64,000 nt of DNA from Branchipolynoe longqiensis (lineage: Eukaryota > Annelida > Polychaeta > Phyllodocida > Polynoidae). The notes beneath the pieces were generated by a model. It searched no databases. It was not told the origin of the DNA and saw only the letters and a program-made list of their open reading frames with translations. Location of the stretch: contig CM059186.1 of assembly GCA_030323885.1 (NCBI GenBank), positions 173,005,743 to 173,069,742 of the forward strand. The letters are read 5' to 3'. Shown here piece after piece: positions 10,501-24,100 of this stretch (position 1 is its first letter; the number at the start of each line of letters is the position of its first letter). The position numbers and the translations under genes were made by a program.

Positions 10501-13500
10501 CGCCACCTAGCGCAATTCAGTGTAACTGCGTAGGTGTGTGGCATAGTCTCCGCTGCTACTGCGTGGTAGTAGGGCTCATGTACAGACTACTACAGTATTA
10601 TTAATCTAATTAGCAAAATATAATAATATGTTTTCCTTTTTTATTGATTGATGTCTGTTTGGAATATAACAGGGTTCTCACGGATCCTTAAAAAGTCTTA
10701 TATTGATTCGTCAATTTTCAAAGCCTTGATAAGTCTTAAATATGGTAACTTTTCTGTGATAGGCCTTAAAAAGGTCTTAATTTGGATTTGGCCACTATAA
10801 TTTTTTTTCAAGATGTTTTAGCAGCTATCTTCACAAAGCACAAATGCCGTGGAGCTGAAATGTCTCGAAGTTGACGCTATTGTTTACAAACCGTAATGTA
10901 CTGGTCACAAGTGCATGCATACGTTGACAGCTTTTTACTCAATTCTGTTAATATTTAATTAAATATATGAGACTGTCTCAAAAGGTGACTGAATGGGAAT
11001 GGGACTAAATGTGACTGAATGGGATATCTGGTCATGGTGCTGGAAGCCTGATTTCCCAGATGGGCAGCACTATAAAGTTACCATGAGTGTGCACTGTCAC
11101 AATATGACCTTAGATGTTGTCAGGACATAAAACTCCAACAACCAATCAACCAGGACCCTGCGGCAGTTCTACAAATGTTTGCAATTGGACAGTGTTGTGC
11201 AATTTGTTTGAATGTTCATCCAATTCAGGCTAGGAAGTGACAAGTATCAATTTTATTATAACTATAAGTCATTGGTTTGACTTGACCGGACTCCCAGACT
11301 CCCGATCTCCTGAACGCGAGACCCCCGCTCTACCAATTCGGCCACCGCACCCGGTGCGGCAGGGTCCTGTGAAGTGTTTTTTTTTGGGGGGGGGGACAAT
11401 TAATTTTTCAGAACAATTGCTTTCTCAGCACTAGTGTATCAGCAGGTAATGTATACAGGTTTTTATACACAGACTGCTATGCTAACATTTTTTTGGTAAA
11501 ATTAAGACTGAGTGCGAAGAGGGAGATGAGAGTTAGTGAGATGGTTATTTTCTTTGTTAATTTGGTTATGTCATCGTGTTTGATTAGTTGTGTATCTTAA
11601 TGTTATATTTCTATTTTGGTATAGCTTTCGAAGATGGGATTGATCTATTAGATGTCTAACTAAATACTGAATGTGTCATGACACAGGCTACCATGGCGGC
11701 TTCGGAAGTCTAGATTCAGCTCTTGCTAGTTCACCCAATGTAACACAGATTGCTTGTATGAAGAGTTTCTTTTCTTGAAGATTTATACTGCCTATCATGG
11801 ATAAGTCTGAATAGACTTGTTTCCACCATTAGACAGTTTGTCGATAGATAGCCCGAGCCTACACTTTTACCGACCCAAGCGATTTTTAACCTCCCACACC
11901 ACATGGTATGAGAGCAACTGGCCTTTGATGACGCTGTAAGTTATACACAGCAGTGGAAGTCCAAATTGGCAGAGGTGGGGGCACAGGGAATTGAACCACC
12001 GATCTTCAGATTACGAGTCTGACCTAGGAAAAAAGCCAGACACTCTAATCACTCCACCACAGAGAACGCCACAATAAATAAAAGAGGTTAAAATTCACAA
12101 ATGTGCACATTTTATACAGTGATTGGCTAGGTTGTAGCTGTCTACCGCAACCTGCTTCTACGATAATTCATGAAGAAAACAGCATCATTAAGGAACGAAA
12201 TAATATGAGCTCTAAATATAAAATAGCTGTTCAGAGGTTCAAAACGAAGGCAGTTGTGTACATAGAATGTTATTTTTATCCCGAGTATAATAATAAAATG
12301 TAAATTTTCCAATGTGATATTGTAAAGTTGATTTAGTGAACAATGTATTAATGAGATATTTCAATCCGCAGGTATCTCGGGATGAGAGTTGCAAATGTGT
12401 ACGACATTGACAACAAAACCTACCTCATCAAACTCGCCAAGTAAGTTGTACTGATAGAACATGTAGGACACATCAAAGAGCTACAAAAGTACACAAACTA
12501 AAAATGAGCAACTCCCGTCCTACATTATTAAATAGCTGGGGAGAAAGATCTCCGCGATTTCACGGATTTCCGCGATTTTTACTGTACTGCAATCCCACAT
12601 CACTATCACAGTATACATGAGACTGTCTCAAAAGGTGCTAAGCAATATGGGACAAAACTTTGTCCATTGTAACGATCAACATACTATCTTCTTATGCATT
12701 TGCTCAGGATAAACTGATTTGTTTTTTACATGGTGTTTCATAATCCCAATAGAATACATATTGTTTTGAAGCAAATGTCCTTGTGTTTTCAGTGTAACCA
12801 TTTCTGTATCTGTGCTGTTTTGTGTCAATCGTTACAATGGAGGGGAAAAAAAAAAAAAAAGACAGGCTCATATATGCTATTACGTTGTTCAAATGCTGCA
12901 AAACTATCAGTGTATACTAATACATTGTTCAAATGCAGCAGGACTATTCAGTGTATACCAATATGTATGAAGCTTGACTTCTCAGACTTTTCTGCGATTT
13001 CCTGACAGTGCTACTGCTAAGCCTATGGGAGAATATCCGCATTTTCACATAGATTTATGGTCGGTTTACAGATAACCTTACCATATACATAGATTTCCGC
13101 TTTTTTTTACCGGAGACCACTTTCATCCATAATAAATGTTACACGCTTTTATCGTGCTCATGTTTACTAACCACCTCCATCTATTCTCCTTAGAACTGTA
13201 GTAGTCCGTAATGAGCCCCAGTGACAGTGACTACGCTGTCCACTGTTGCAGTTTTGCTGCAACAGGTGGCAGCAGGCTAGCAGGGGCAGTCCCTATGGTG
13301 GACTGTCCCACGCTCTGCTAGCGGCCAGCCCCTGTGGGAGATCAGCTGCGACCCATCTAGGCAGTGAACTAGTCACTTTGAATCCAAACCTGTTATTTGG
13401 CGGATTACACCTTGTTGAAGCTTACTCAAGGTCTTCCCTCGTTGTGTCACTTCCATACTACAGCTTGCGACCACTTTGGACCAACGAACCCACCTTCTTG

Positions 13501-15062
13501 CGACCAAACCAATGGTGGCCGACCTTCTTGCGATCAAAATGTTCAAAAGGATATTTTCGGTGCAGTAACTGCAACCTCCTTGTGACCAAAATGGTCGCAA
13601 TGTCGGCGACCACTGAGGACCATTTTGCGACCACTCCTTTTGTGTGGTCACAAAGTGGTCACAAGCAGTGGTGTGACTGGGGTATTACTGCCGACCTCGG
13701 CCATGGAAGGGGCATGGCAGTAGAGGCGATTGGTCACCTATTTAGAATGGGCCACATTTAGACTAATTGTGGTCAGATAACAAACCCTCTCTGCTAGAAC
13801 AGAGTATTTCAGAGCCTATAACACATGCTTCCGGCTTAGGCCATGACGAACGCCTGACCTGTCGGGGCGGGGGGGGGAAGTTAAAGATCTGAAGCGACAC
13901 TCCAGTGTTTGTGTCCATTCTTTCGGTTGTGTCCTTTCTTTCGCCTCAAAGGTTTGAGAGGGGAGAACTAACCTCATCTCACGATACTAATACCATATTA
14001 GAATGTATAAATAATTTGTTTCTAAATGCTACCTGTATATTAAATGCACACCCTCATCTAGACCGGATATGAAGTCGACCCTTCTGCTGGAGTCAGGCAT
14101 CCGGCTTCACAGCACCGAGTTCGAGTGGCCGAAGAACATCAGCCCGTCCAGCTTCAGCATGAAGGTGGGTGCCATATTGACTGCATGAAGGTTTTCCCCC
14201 AGAAAATAATTTGAGAGTATGCATAATGGGCGGCGGGGGGGCTGGAGGCTTTGTTGTCTCTGGCTCCTTGATGAACCTTCAAAAAGAAATTATCCCAGCA
14301 ATTTGAGGGTACTGAGTCGTACCCTCAGAAAATTTAAGGGTACTGACTTTGACCGATTTTACCCTCTGGCAAGAACCCTGCATTTACTTACAAATGCTCG
14401 ATTACACTTTATTTATTTAGGGACGAAATATCTCCATGTTTTCACAGGTGTGCGCTATTTGCAGGGATGACAGATTTTCCTGGATTTCTGTGACTTTTTT
14501 TATGTTCATCGATTAACTTCACAAATTCACAAAATGTCAGTATTTATGACAGCAAGTAATTAGTTTTAATCCCATTATTATATGGCCTTAGATATTGCTA
14601 GAAGATAAAACCCAACAAGAAAGAGTTTGGAATGGGCGATAATAGCGTCACAATAAGAACAGTTGAAATTTGACCTCTGGCATTCCCCCCGCAATTCTCT
14701 AATGGTGCTAATCCTATGGGTGAAAATCCGCGTTTTCACGGAAATTTGCCATTCTGCTGGAACCCACTAGGTGTCACCAAGATCTCGGCCCGAAGTCCAT
14801 ATTTTTCGCCAGATACCACTTTCATCCCTTTATTTGTGTTATTTCTAAAATTAAAATATCGTACACATTATCTACATACCCTAAAATATTGTACATGCTC
14901 TCTCTATCTATTACTTGAATATAATAAAATTCCAGGACGATTTGAAGCAATCAATTGTGCCCCAGGTGCTGTGACAACTGGCATCAGGTCAGCTAGATAA
15001 CATATTTACCCCAACTCATGCAGAATTGCTGAACTGGGAGAGATTGGGGAAAAAAACCCAAA

Positions 15063-15148
<86 letters not shown>

Positions 15149-18100
15149 ATACACACAGAAGATGGCAGCCAGTGCGTGCTCGCAATTTGACTTTTAAAAT
15201 CTTATTATTAACCTCCATGATTTCATAAATTGCTCACTCCAAAAGTAATGGGTTCTGGTAGATAATTATTTGGACAATTTTACCGCATTAGATTGTAAAC
15301 CTTGTAAAACTTATTAACCCTGATATGCAATTGGAGAGTGTGATCGGCTCCTTAAAACCCAGCAGGTCCGTATTATTTGAGGGCTTCGGGAGAAATCTTG
15401 AGCAGCAGGGAGATGGATGGCTTTCTATACGCGGAGATGAAGTCTAACTTCTGGAATGGTTAGGTCTACGTATAATGCTGGGATTGTAGGTAGACAGTAC
15501 AACCCCGTCAAACCAAGCTCAGTTAAACCAAATGATCGGTTAATCCAAACTTTTTCCGGCGGCCCGGCAAAATACTACCATTTATCATAAACAAAATTTG
15601 GTTAAACCAAAGTTGGTTAATCCAAAGTATCGGTTAATCCAAACAAAATTGTCGGCCCCAGGCCACTTCCGGTAGAGTTAAACCAAACTTTCATGTGGTT
15701 TTAAGGTCATCTGAGACTTTTTTATATGATAAATGGTAGTATTTTGCCAGGTCGCCGAAAAAAGTTTGGATTATCTGAGGTTGGTTTAATGGGGTTAAAC
15801 TGTATATACATTAAAAAAAACAATAATCATAGTGTCCACATACATTGTACATTCATAATGCACCCCCGTTTTTGCCAAAGCCAAGTCAAAGTCAAAGCTC
15901 GGTTAAACCAATGATCGGTTAATCCAAACAAAATCCTAGGGTCCCTTCAAGTTTGGTTTAACGGGGTTATACTGTATTATGGAACGGATCTGATTGTATT
16001 GGGTGCATGCGGTCTGGAAGGTGCTGCTTGAGCGGCCTGGTGACCAGGTGAGGTGGACTGAGGCAGGCAGTCAGTCTGTGGGAGCTTTGCCGGATGTCAC
16101 CTGACCACCCCCGGCTGGTTACTTGCCTCTGAATTTTGTAGTTTATAATTGCAACTAAGCTGAATGATTCGACAGTGAAGAAAGATTTTCAGCACATTTC
16201 CGATTATTTGTTTCCTTGGTCTTATGGGTCATTTCCCTGGCAAAGGCTTTGTCCTCAAAAGAAAATCTTACATGTTTCTTAGAGATGACACTCATCCCCG
16301 GTGTTAGTTTTACAGCAATAGTAACAGACCATTTCAAGTGTCCCTGAGATTGTCCTCCTTGATATTTAACTGATGGTTGCAATGCCTTTTGTCAGATGCG
16401 GAAGCATCTGCGGTCTCGCCGCTTAGAGAAGGTTGAGCAGGTCGGGGTTGACCGCATCGTGGACCTGCAGTTTGGGTCCGGAGAGGCTGCCTACCACATC
16501 ATCCTGGAGATGTACGACAGGGTACGCTTCTACATCATTAGATCAGGGGTGGAAGATCACCACGATTTTGTTGATTTCCACAATTTTTTATATTCGCAAA
16601 TTGGTTAATCTGAATCCAGTTTTTATATGGCGTTATATGTTGCTAGAACAAACAAAAAGTTAGGCATGGGCGATAATATATTCATAACAAGGACAGTTGA
16701 AACCTGACTTCCGCGATTCTCTGACAGGTCTGGGGGAGTATCTTGCGTTTTCAATGGAAATTTGCCATTGGTTCTGATGGAACCCGCTAGGTGGCGCCAG
16801 GATGATCTTGGCTTGATTTCCAAGGGTTTTTTTTTTCCAGAGACCACTTTCATCCCTGAAATTTAGTGCTGTTATTTGTGACAGGTGGTGCCACCACCGC
16901 GTCCCACCTCATTAACCACGCCTATGTCAGTGTCGATGTGTACTTTAGTCCAAAATTATACAAGTATACTTTTGATATCTTTTGTGAGATTTGTTCAGCT
17001 AAATAAACATTTTAACGAGAAAGAAAAATAGCTATCCAACAATGTTTTTCGGCTACAGTAAAACCTCTCTAAATCGACCGACCATGGGACTGACTTTAAA
17101 TGGTCCATTTAGGGAGTTTTTTTTTATCGTTACAATAGTATTGTATGTGCGATAGCTTGCGACCTAAATAAAGTGATCACTATAGGGGAGTGGTCGATTT
17201 GTGGAGGTGGTCGGTTAGAGAGCTTTTACTATATTTGCGTGTGAAGATGATTGTGCACTGCCATAATGTGTGTATTGGTGACACAGGGTAACATCGTCTT
17301 GACGGACTGTGAGTATATGATACTCAACATTCTCCGCCCGAGAACTGACGACTCCCAGGATGTCAAGTTTGTCGTGAAGGAAAGGTACCCTCTAGAGACG
17401 GCCAGGCAGCGGGAGGGCCCGCCGACAGAGGAACGGTATGATGTTTTTAAAATTAAAAATTAAAATGTTAAAGCTGCGTAGTCCGATGAAGCATCAAATT
17501 TATCAAAACCCCAAGGAATTATCTAGATTTGATTTGACATATCTAGCTTAGATACTGATGCACTTATTAAGCATTTGTTGCCAAATAGAAGGAATACCGA
17601 GCCATTTTAATAGAACCTGTTACTGCTGAAGCCTATGGTGTGGGACTTTTGGCGTGCTTGCCCAAATTAATTTCACATGTTTGTACTTTAAATATCTCCA
17701 ACGGTAGCCATTTGAAATAAAAGTTACTTCTGTCCATAATAAGCAGGTTGCTATTTTTCCTCAGGTTACGCGCCATCTTGACGGCGGGGAAACAAGGGGA
17801 TAACCTCAAGAAGCTTCTCAACCCGCAACTCAGTAGGTTTATTTTGAATAAATGAGTAAAGTGACGCAATGGCATTGATTAAAGTTCCATAATCCAATGG
17901 TTTTGGGTTATTGTCATGTGTGATGTATAACGTATTGTCCGAGTATAAAGGCGCGGAAGGAAATTATTATTTATAGATAGGATAATCACTTATCACTGTA
18001 TAAAAAGGCGGAGCGGCTCATCTCTGATTATCGGCTGTATTATTACTGCCCAGTAGGTTATTCGCGTGTACAACGAAAATATCGAATATTCTGTATGCAG

Positions 18101-21100
18101 CCTCTTCCGCCTCATGATCATAACTGGTGGCGCCACCACTGGTGCTCATTGTCACTATACATGTATAGGGACAATTATCTCTATATATATGTATTTCACC
18201 TCGTCCCCTGGTCTTTTGGCTAATTATAGCACAAGGAGAGGTAGCACTTCCACTTGATTCAATTTGCATTTCCAACTCACTGAATACGGATGTGGAAAAG
18301 TGACCAGTGGTTTAATCTATACCTGATAGTTTGTAAGTAGAAAGTAAGTTCATACTATGTGTTCACATTTGCCATTTGCATGGGTGTTTCATTGTGGAAC
18401 ATGTCTAAATGACACTTCGTGTGTTATTGTGTGCTGACTTCTGGTGACGAAATTACTTCAAAATACATTGGCATGATATGCCAATTTAGGTATCATTGAC
18501 ATTGTCAACATAAGGTCATATCGGTATGGACATGTGTTAAACACACCTTCAATGTATATATACAGACACACATTTGGGGTTATGACTTGCAGTTTTTCAC
18601 AATTATGTACAGACTATTTGTTTTTACACTAATGTCTGACAGACTCAGTTGAACATACACACTGAGAACATGTTGACAGCCGGTGACCGGCCATGAGACC
18701 CGGTTGACAGCCAGTGCACATACAGTTGACAGCCACTGGCAGCTTACAGTTGACACTATACCCATGCAACTTTTTGTAATTTTAACTGCATGTTGAGTCA
18801 TTTCAACTTGCGTTTACACCACACAGGCTACTGATGTGTAAAAGTAAGCAGTGATTCAGTATTTACTACTATCTTCTACTTGTAAATATTAGACTTATTG
18901 CTTTCATATTATGTGATATTTGCCATTGGACTGGTGTTTCTATGAAATTATTTTTGAAGACACTTTATTTGATAATGTGTTCTGATATTAGGTCAAAAAC
19001 TATTTCAACCTTGACATTGACATGTTAGGCCAATTTAGATACCATTGACATTGTGCTGTCAATAGTTGTTGGTATGGACATGTGCTAAACACACCTTTTA
19101 GTGTTTCAGTGGATATACATAGACACACATAGGGTTGTAACTTACATTATTTACACAATTTTGCACAGACAATGTGCATTTACACTAGTGTCTTACATAC
19201 TCAGTTGACCATACACTGAGAACATGTTGACAGTCGGTGAGTGGCCATGAGACCCGGTTGACAGCCGGGAAACATTCAGTTGACAGTCACTGACAGCGTA
19301 CAGGTGACACCATATCCAGGACAATTTCATTGATAAATTGACTGCCTATGAAATTGGGTAACATTAGGTATGTGGTTACCATTTATTTTCATTTAACATG
19401 TTTTTAAATTGTGACATGGTATGAGGAGGATACCCACCATACACATGACAGTGGGCTTTTTCTGCGGTGTCAGTGTTTTACACTACTACCTTTTCACCAA
19501 TAGTGCTATTATTTGACCCCTATGGTTGCTCTTATGCTGTCTGTATACAAAGTACACATGCTTATCTAAACTGAGTGTGTTTAATTGGAATAGTGCGGTA
19601 GGATGTGCAGGAAGTCCCACCAGCCTGGACCAATTGGTCACTGGTGCTGAGGCTTGACACTTCTGTCCAGGTGATGGGCTGACGGGGGTTATCACATATA
19701 ATCTTTGAGAGTAATGCTGACCACCTTTGTTCCTTTAAAGAGAATGTGACTAGGTTTGTTTGTTTTATGTCCTAGCAACATCTAAGGTCATATCAGGACG
19801 GTTGTGACTTGGTAGACAACCGGTGGCCAGTTGCTGCTGTCAGATCACGCACCAAATAAGGGGTGATCTTGGACACCTGACCATGCACATGACAGTGCCA
19901 GAGCCCCGAGGGCTGACCAATTGGTTGTCCGACCATGCAGATAAAACTGCCAGTCCCCTATGGGGTGATCGTTATGAGACAACTAACCATGCACCTGACA
20001 GTGCCAGTCCCCCGAGGGGTGGTCATATGATTATCAGATCATGCAGATAATACTGCCAGTCTCCCGAGGGGTAATCGTTATGAGACAACTGACCATGCAC
20101 CTAACAGTGCCAGTCCCCCGAGGGGTGATCAAGTGATTCTCAATACTTGGTAGCTAGTAACCTCATGAGATGCTCTGTCAGATGACATAAAATAGGATTT
20201 ACCTCCAGATGGGGTGATTCGGCAAGGCAAAGCCTTGGGGGTTTTGAGGAAAATAGCCTTTCCATGATAGGATCTTATAGATTCATAGAATGACTACATG
20301 ATAGGATTTATAGATTCAGAGAATGACTACTCTGATAAAAATGCATATGTATGTTCACGGGAAATATGAAAACAGTATATTAAAATATACCAGGTATATA
20401 GATGCTACATATGATCTACCTAGCCCTATAACAGGGGATTGGGATCTAAATAAAAACAATTCTACTTTATACAAGTAGAGGCAGATGTCTTAACATTCAG
20501 GTGAGGAATGTAAGGAACTTTGGTCTGCTGAAGGGAGGAAAACAAGAAAACAGAAAAATGGGAATAATAATTATTTAGAACATAATTTCGGTAATTAGTA
20601 GGTAAAAGATTGAATCAAGTGGAAGTACTACCTCTCCCTGTACTATATAACAAGCCGAGGCTATCGGACTCGGTAAAACAACAATTATGTGTCAACTATA
20701 CCCAGGTAAGTCTCACATAATTATTCTATATATGTCCCTATATACGTTAGTTTGGTAATTATCATCTACTTTACTTTAATTTGAATTACAATTTATTTTA
20801 TATGGTTTATAATAATATAAAGTAACATAGCGTAATCTAAGGTTTATATATTATATTATTGTACAATTGATCATCATCATCATCATCCTGTCGGTGGCGA
20901 TGCGACAAAGACTGCTTTCATTACTTGACTGCCGCTCTCCATTTAGCTCTCTGCTGTGAGAGTGATGTCCTTGAGTCGGTCTTAATGTCTCTCAGCTTCA
21001 GGTTTCTCTTGATGGTATCCTTGAACCAGAGACGAGGGCACCCTCTCTTTCTGTCAGTAGTTGTGTTGTGTTGCGTTGTGTTCCTCCTAGCTGATTTTCC

Positions 21101-24100
21101 ACTGTCGACGGAAGATGAGCTCGAGCAGCGCGGTCCTTGGTAACCTGTGCATTTCATGAAAGCTGCCTGCAAAGGTGTTGAAGTGCTGATGGCTTTTGCA
21201 AGTTACCAGCGGCACTCTCTCGGGGAGCAAATAGAGGTTTAACACCGGCAAGAACATGTCAAGACAGGCGCAAAACTATTTGTCCCTGCAGTGGCTGGTC
21301 GGGAGATGTTGGGAGTTCCATACATCAACCGCCCTTAATGCTGCCACAGTGCCATGGTTTTCTGTTCAAGGTTTGCTCCCTTAGCCTTCGGTTCTGTCAA
21401 GAACCTGTACCACAAGGCAGTGGTTTACAATACTTGCAATACCTGCATACAATTGATATTGCATATATATTCAGAGTCGCACACCCACCTTGATCAGGAG
21501 TGCGCGAATGGAGCGCCACCTGTGGAGTGCAAACTGGACTGAAACGTGACCGTGTCTCTGTCACTTTGTCTGTGATTTTCTTTTATATAGGTGGTGCGTA
21601 TAATTCTCCTGCCAGAGAACTAATAAAATAGACTCAGCCCAACTCTGCCTTCTTCATTATTTGTCGAAGTGGCTTATATGGTTACATTTGGAGATATTTG
21701 AAGTGAAAACATGCCAAATTAATTTGCCGAATCAACCACAATTCATAATTATGTACCAATGCTGAAGCTTATGGTAGACAGCGTTTCAACATACATGCCA
21801 AAATTAATTTAGCATATTTTCACTTTAAATATCTCCAAAGTTTGCCGTTCATAATGTTACGTCACCCTAATGTAAGGTAGATTATAAAGAGGAACTAAAT
21901 ATATTTATCCGAAGGATATTGGAGAAAGTCAAAGCCATCGAATTAAACAATTTTAAACTAACCCAATACTTCAATTCCAAGGTAATTCAATTAACTGAAC
22001 CCCCATATAGTGTGACCCTTCTTTTTCATGATGACATTTTATTGATCCCAACGATCCTTGTTATGACGGGAGTTTCACTAGTTTTACAGATTGGTCACTT
22101 ACCTATGTTGAAGGGTTGCTATATTATGGTTATGGGGAGTAGACTTATGTATTTATCAACATTTTACTATTTCAGTTTATGGACCAGCTGTCATCGAAAG
22201 CGCTTTACTAGAAGCAGGCCTCCCACCAAATCCACGACTCGGCAATGAGTTTGACCTCGACAAAGGTGCGTCTTTAATTCAATTCACTCGGACAGAAGGA
22301 ACAAGCGGTTAATATGAATTTAAAGAGAACATTTATTAAAAGGAAATCAAACCTCCAGGTAGGTCGGGCAATCGGGGGCAAGCGGGTGTCAGTGACCCTA
22401 GAGTTCTTGGTTGTACTTGCAACGTGAGCCTGTCGTGTTGGTCGAGGCGACCAGGCAGGAGTTCAGTAGAGTTCAAGGCAGAGAGACGGGGTAGCAGGAC
22501 AGTAGAAATCAGTGCAATGATAATAGCGGACTTGCCAACCATTCCGATACTTTATAATGGTTCTCGTGCGACGCTTATTAGTTTGAGTGATAATAGCGGA
22601 CCTGCCAACCATTCTGATACTTTATAATGGTTCTCGTGTGGCAAATATTGGTTTGAGTGATAATAGCGGACCTGCCAACCATTCCGATACTTTATAATGG
22701 TTCTCTTGTGGCACATATTTGTTTGAGTGATAATGGCTGACCTGCCACACATTCCGATACTTTATAATGGTTCTCGTGCGGCACTTAATAGTCTGAGTGA
22801 TAATAGCAGACCTGCCACCCATTGCGATAATTTATAATGGTTCTCGCGCGTCACTTAATAGTTTGAGTGATAATAGCTGACCTGCCAACCATTCCGATAC
22901 TTTATAATGGTTCTCGTGTGGCACTTATTGGTTTGAGTGATAATAGCGGACCTGCCAACCATTCCGATACTTTATAATGGTTCTTGTGCACCACTTATTA
23001 GTTTGAGTGATAATAGTGGACCTGCTAACCATTCCGATACTTTATAATGGTTGTTGTGTGGCACATATTGGTTTAAGTGATAATAGCGGACCTGCCAACC
23101 ATTCTGATACTTTATAATGGTTCTCGTGTGGCACTTATTGGTTTGAGTGATAATAGCGGACCTGCCAACCATTCCGATACTTTATAATGGTTCTTGTGCA
23201 CCACTTATTAGTTTGAGTGATAATAGTGGACCTGCTAACCATTCCGATACTTTATAATGGTTGTTGTGTGGCACATATTGGTTTAAGTGATAATAGCGGA
23301 CCTGCCAACCATTCTGATACTTTATAATGGTTGTCATGTGGAACATATTGGTTTGAGTGATAACAGCGGACCTGCCAACCATTCCGATACTTTATAAAGG
23401 TTCTCATGTGGCACATGTTGGTTTGAGTGATAATAGCGGACCTGCCAACCATTCCGATACTTTATAACCTTTCTTGTGCAGCACTTATTGGTTTGAGTCT
23501 TTGACCTACTGTTTTACTTTCTTCACAGACATCCCGCGATTAACTAGTTCCCTCCAGCAAGCCGAATTGTTGCTTTTTAGCTCGAGCAATCCCTGCAAGG
23601 TAAGCTGATTAAATTAAACAAATCCTATCAATCCTCTAAAATACTTTGATAACAAAAAAAAAATTTAAATTAAGTTGCATAGTCGGATGTTTTGAATTTA
23701 CTGTCATATTTCGTTAGATAAACATATTAACTTGATCGTTATAATGTACCTTACTTTAGGAACTGGACGCGGTGGCCGAATCGGTAGAGCGCAGGCCTCT
23801 TGTGCGAGAGATCGGGAGTTTGGTTTCCCGATTGACTCAAACCAATGACATACAAAATTGATACTTGTTGCTTCCTAGCCAGGCGCTCGGCATTATTAGG
23901 ATAGGGAAAGGACTGGTTAGCTCAGTGTCAGGATAATGTGACTGAGTGGGATATCCGGTCATGGTGCTGGCACTTGGCAGCCTGGTCGCCATAAGTGCGC
24001 ACTGTCACAAGTTTGTGCCCAGCCTGATATGACCGTAGATGTGGCTACGATGTAAAACTCCAACAACCAACCAACCTTTCCATTATGGTTCTCAGTGTCA

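Noticed and set aside
13246..13761. 171-codon ORF in intron 2
   Set aside because: No domain or splice context; it overlaps a dispersed repeat patch and a short local tandem.
18066..18275. Possible small ORFs on both strands near 18.1 kb
   Set aside because: They overlap a fragment of MITE family G (GGTGGCGCCACC-type core) and show no conserved protein features.
22336..23452. Six similar 66-codon minus-strand ORFs
   Set aside because: They are the 70-bp minisatellite read in shifting frames.
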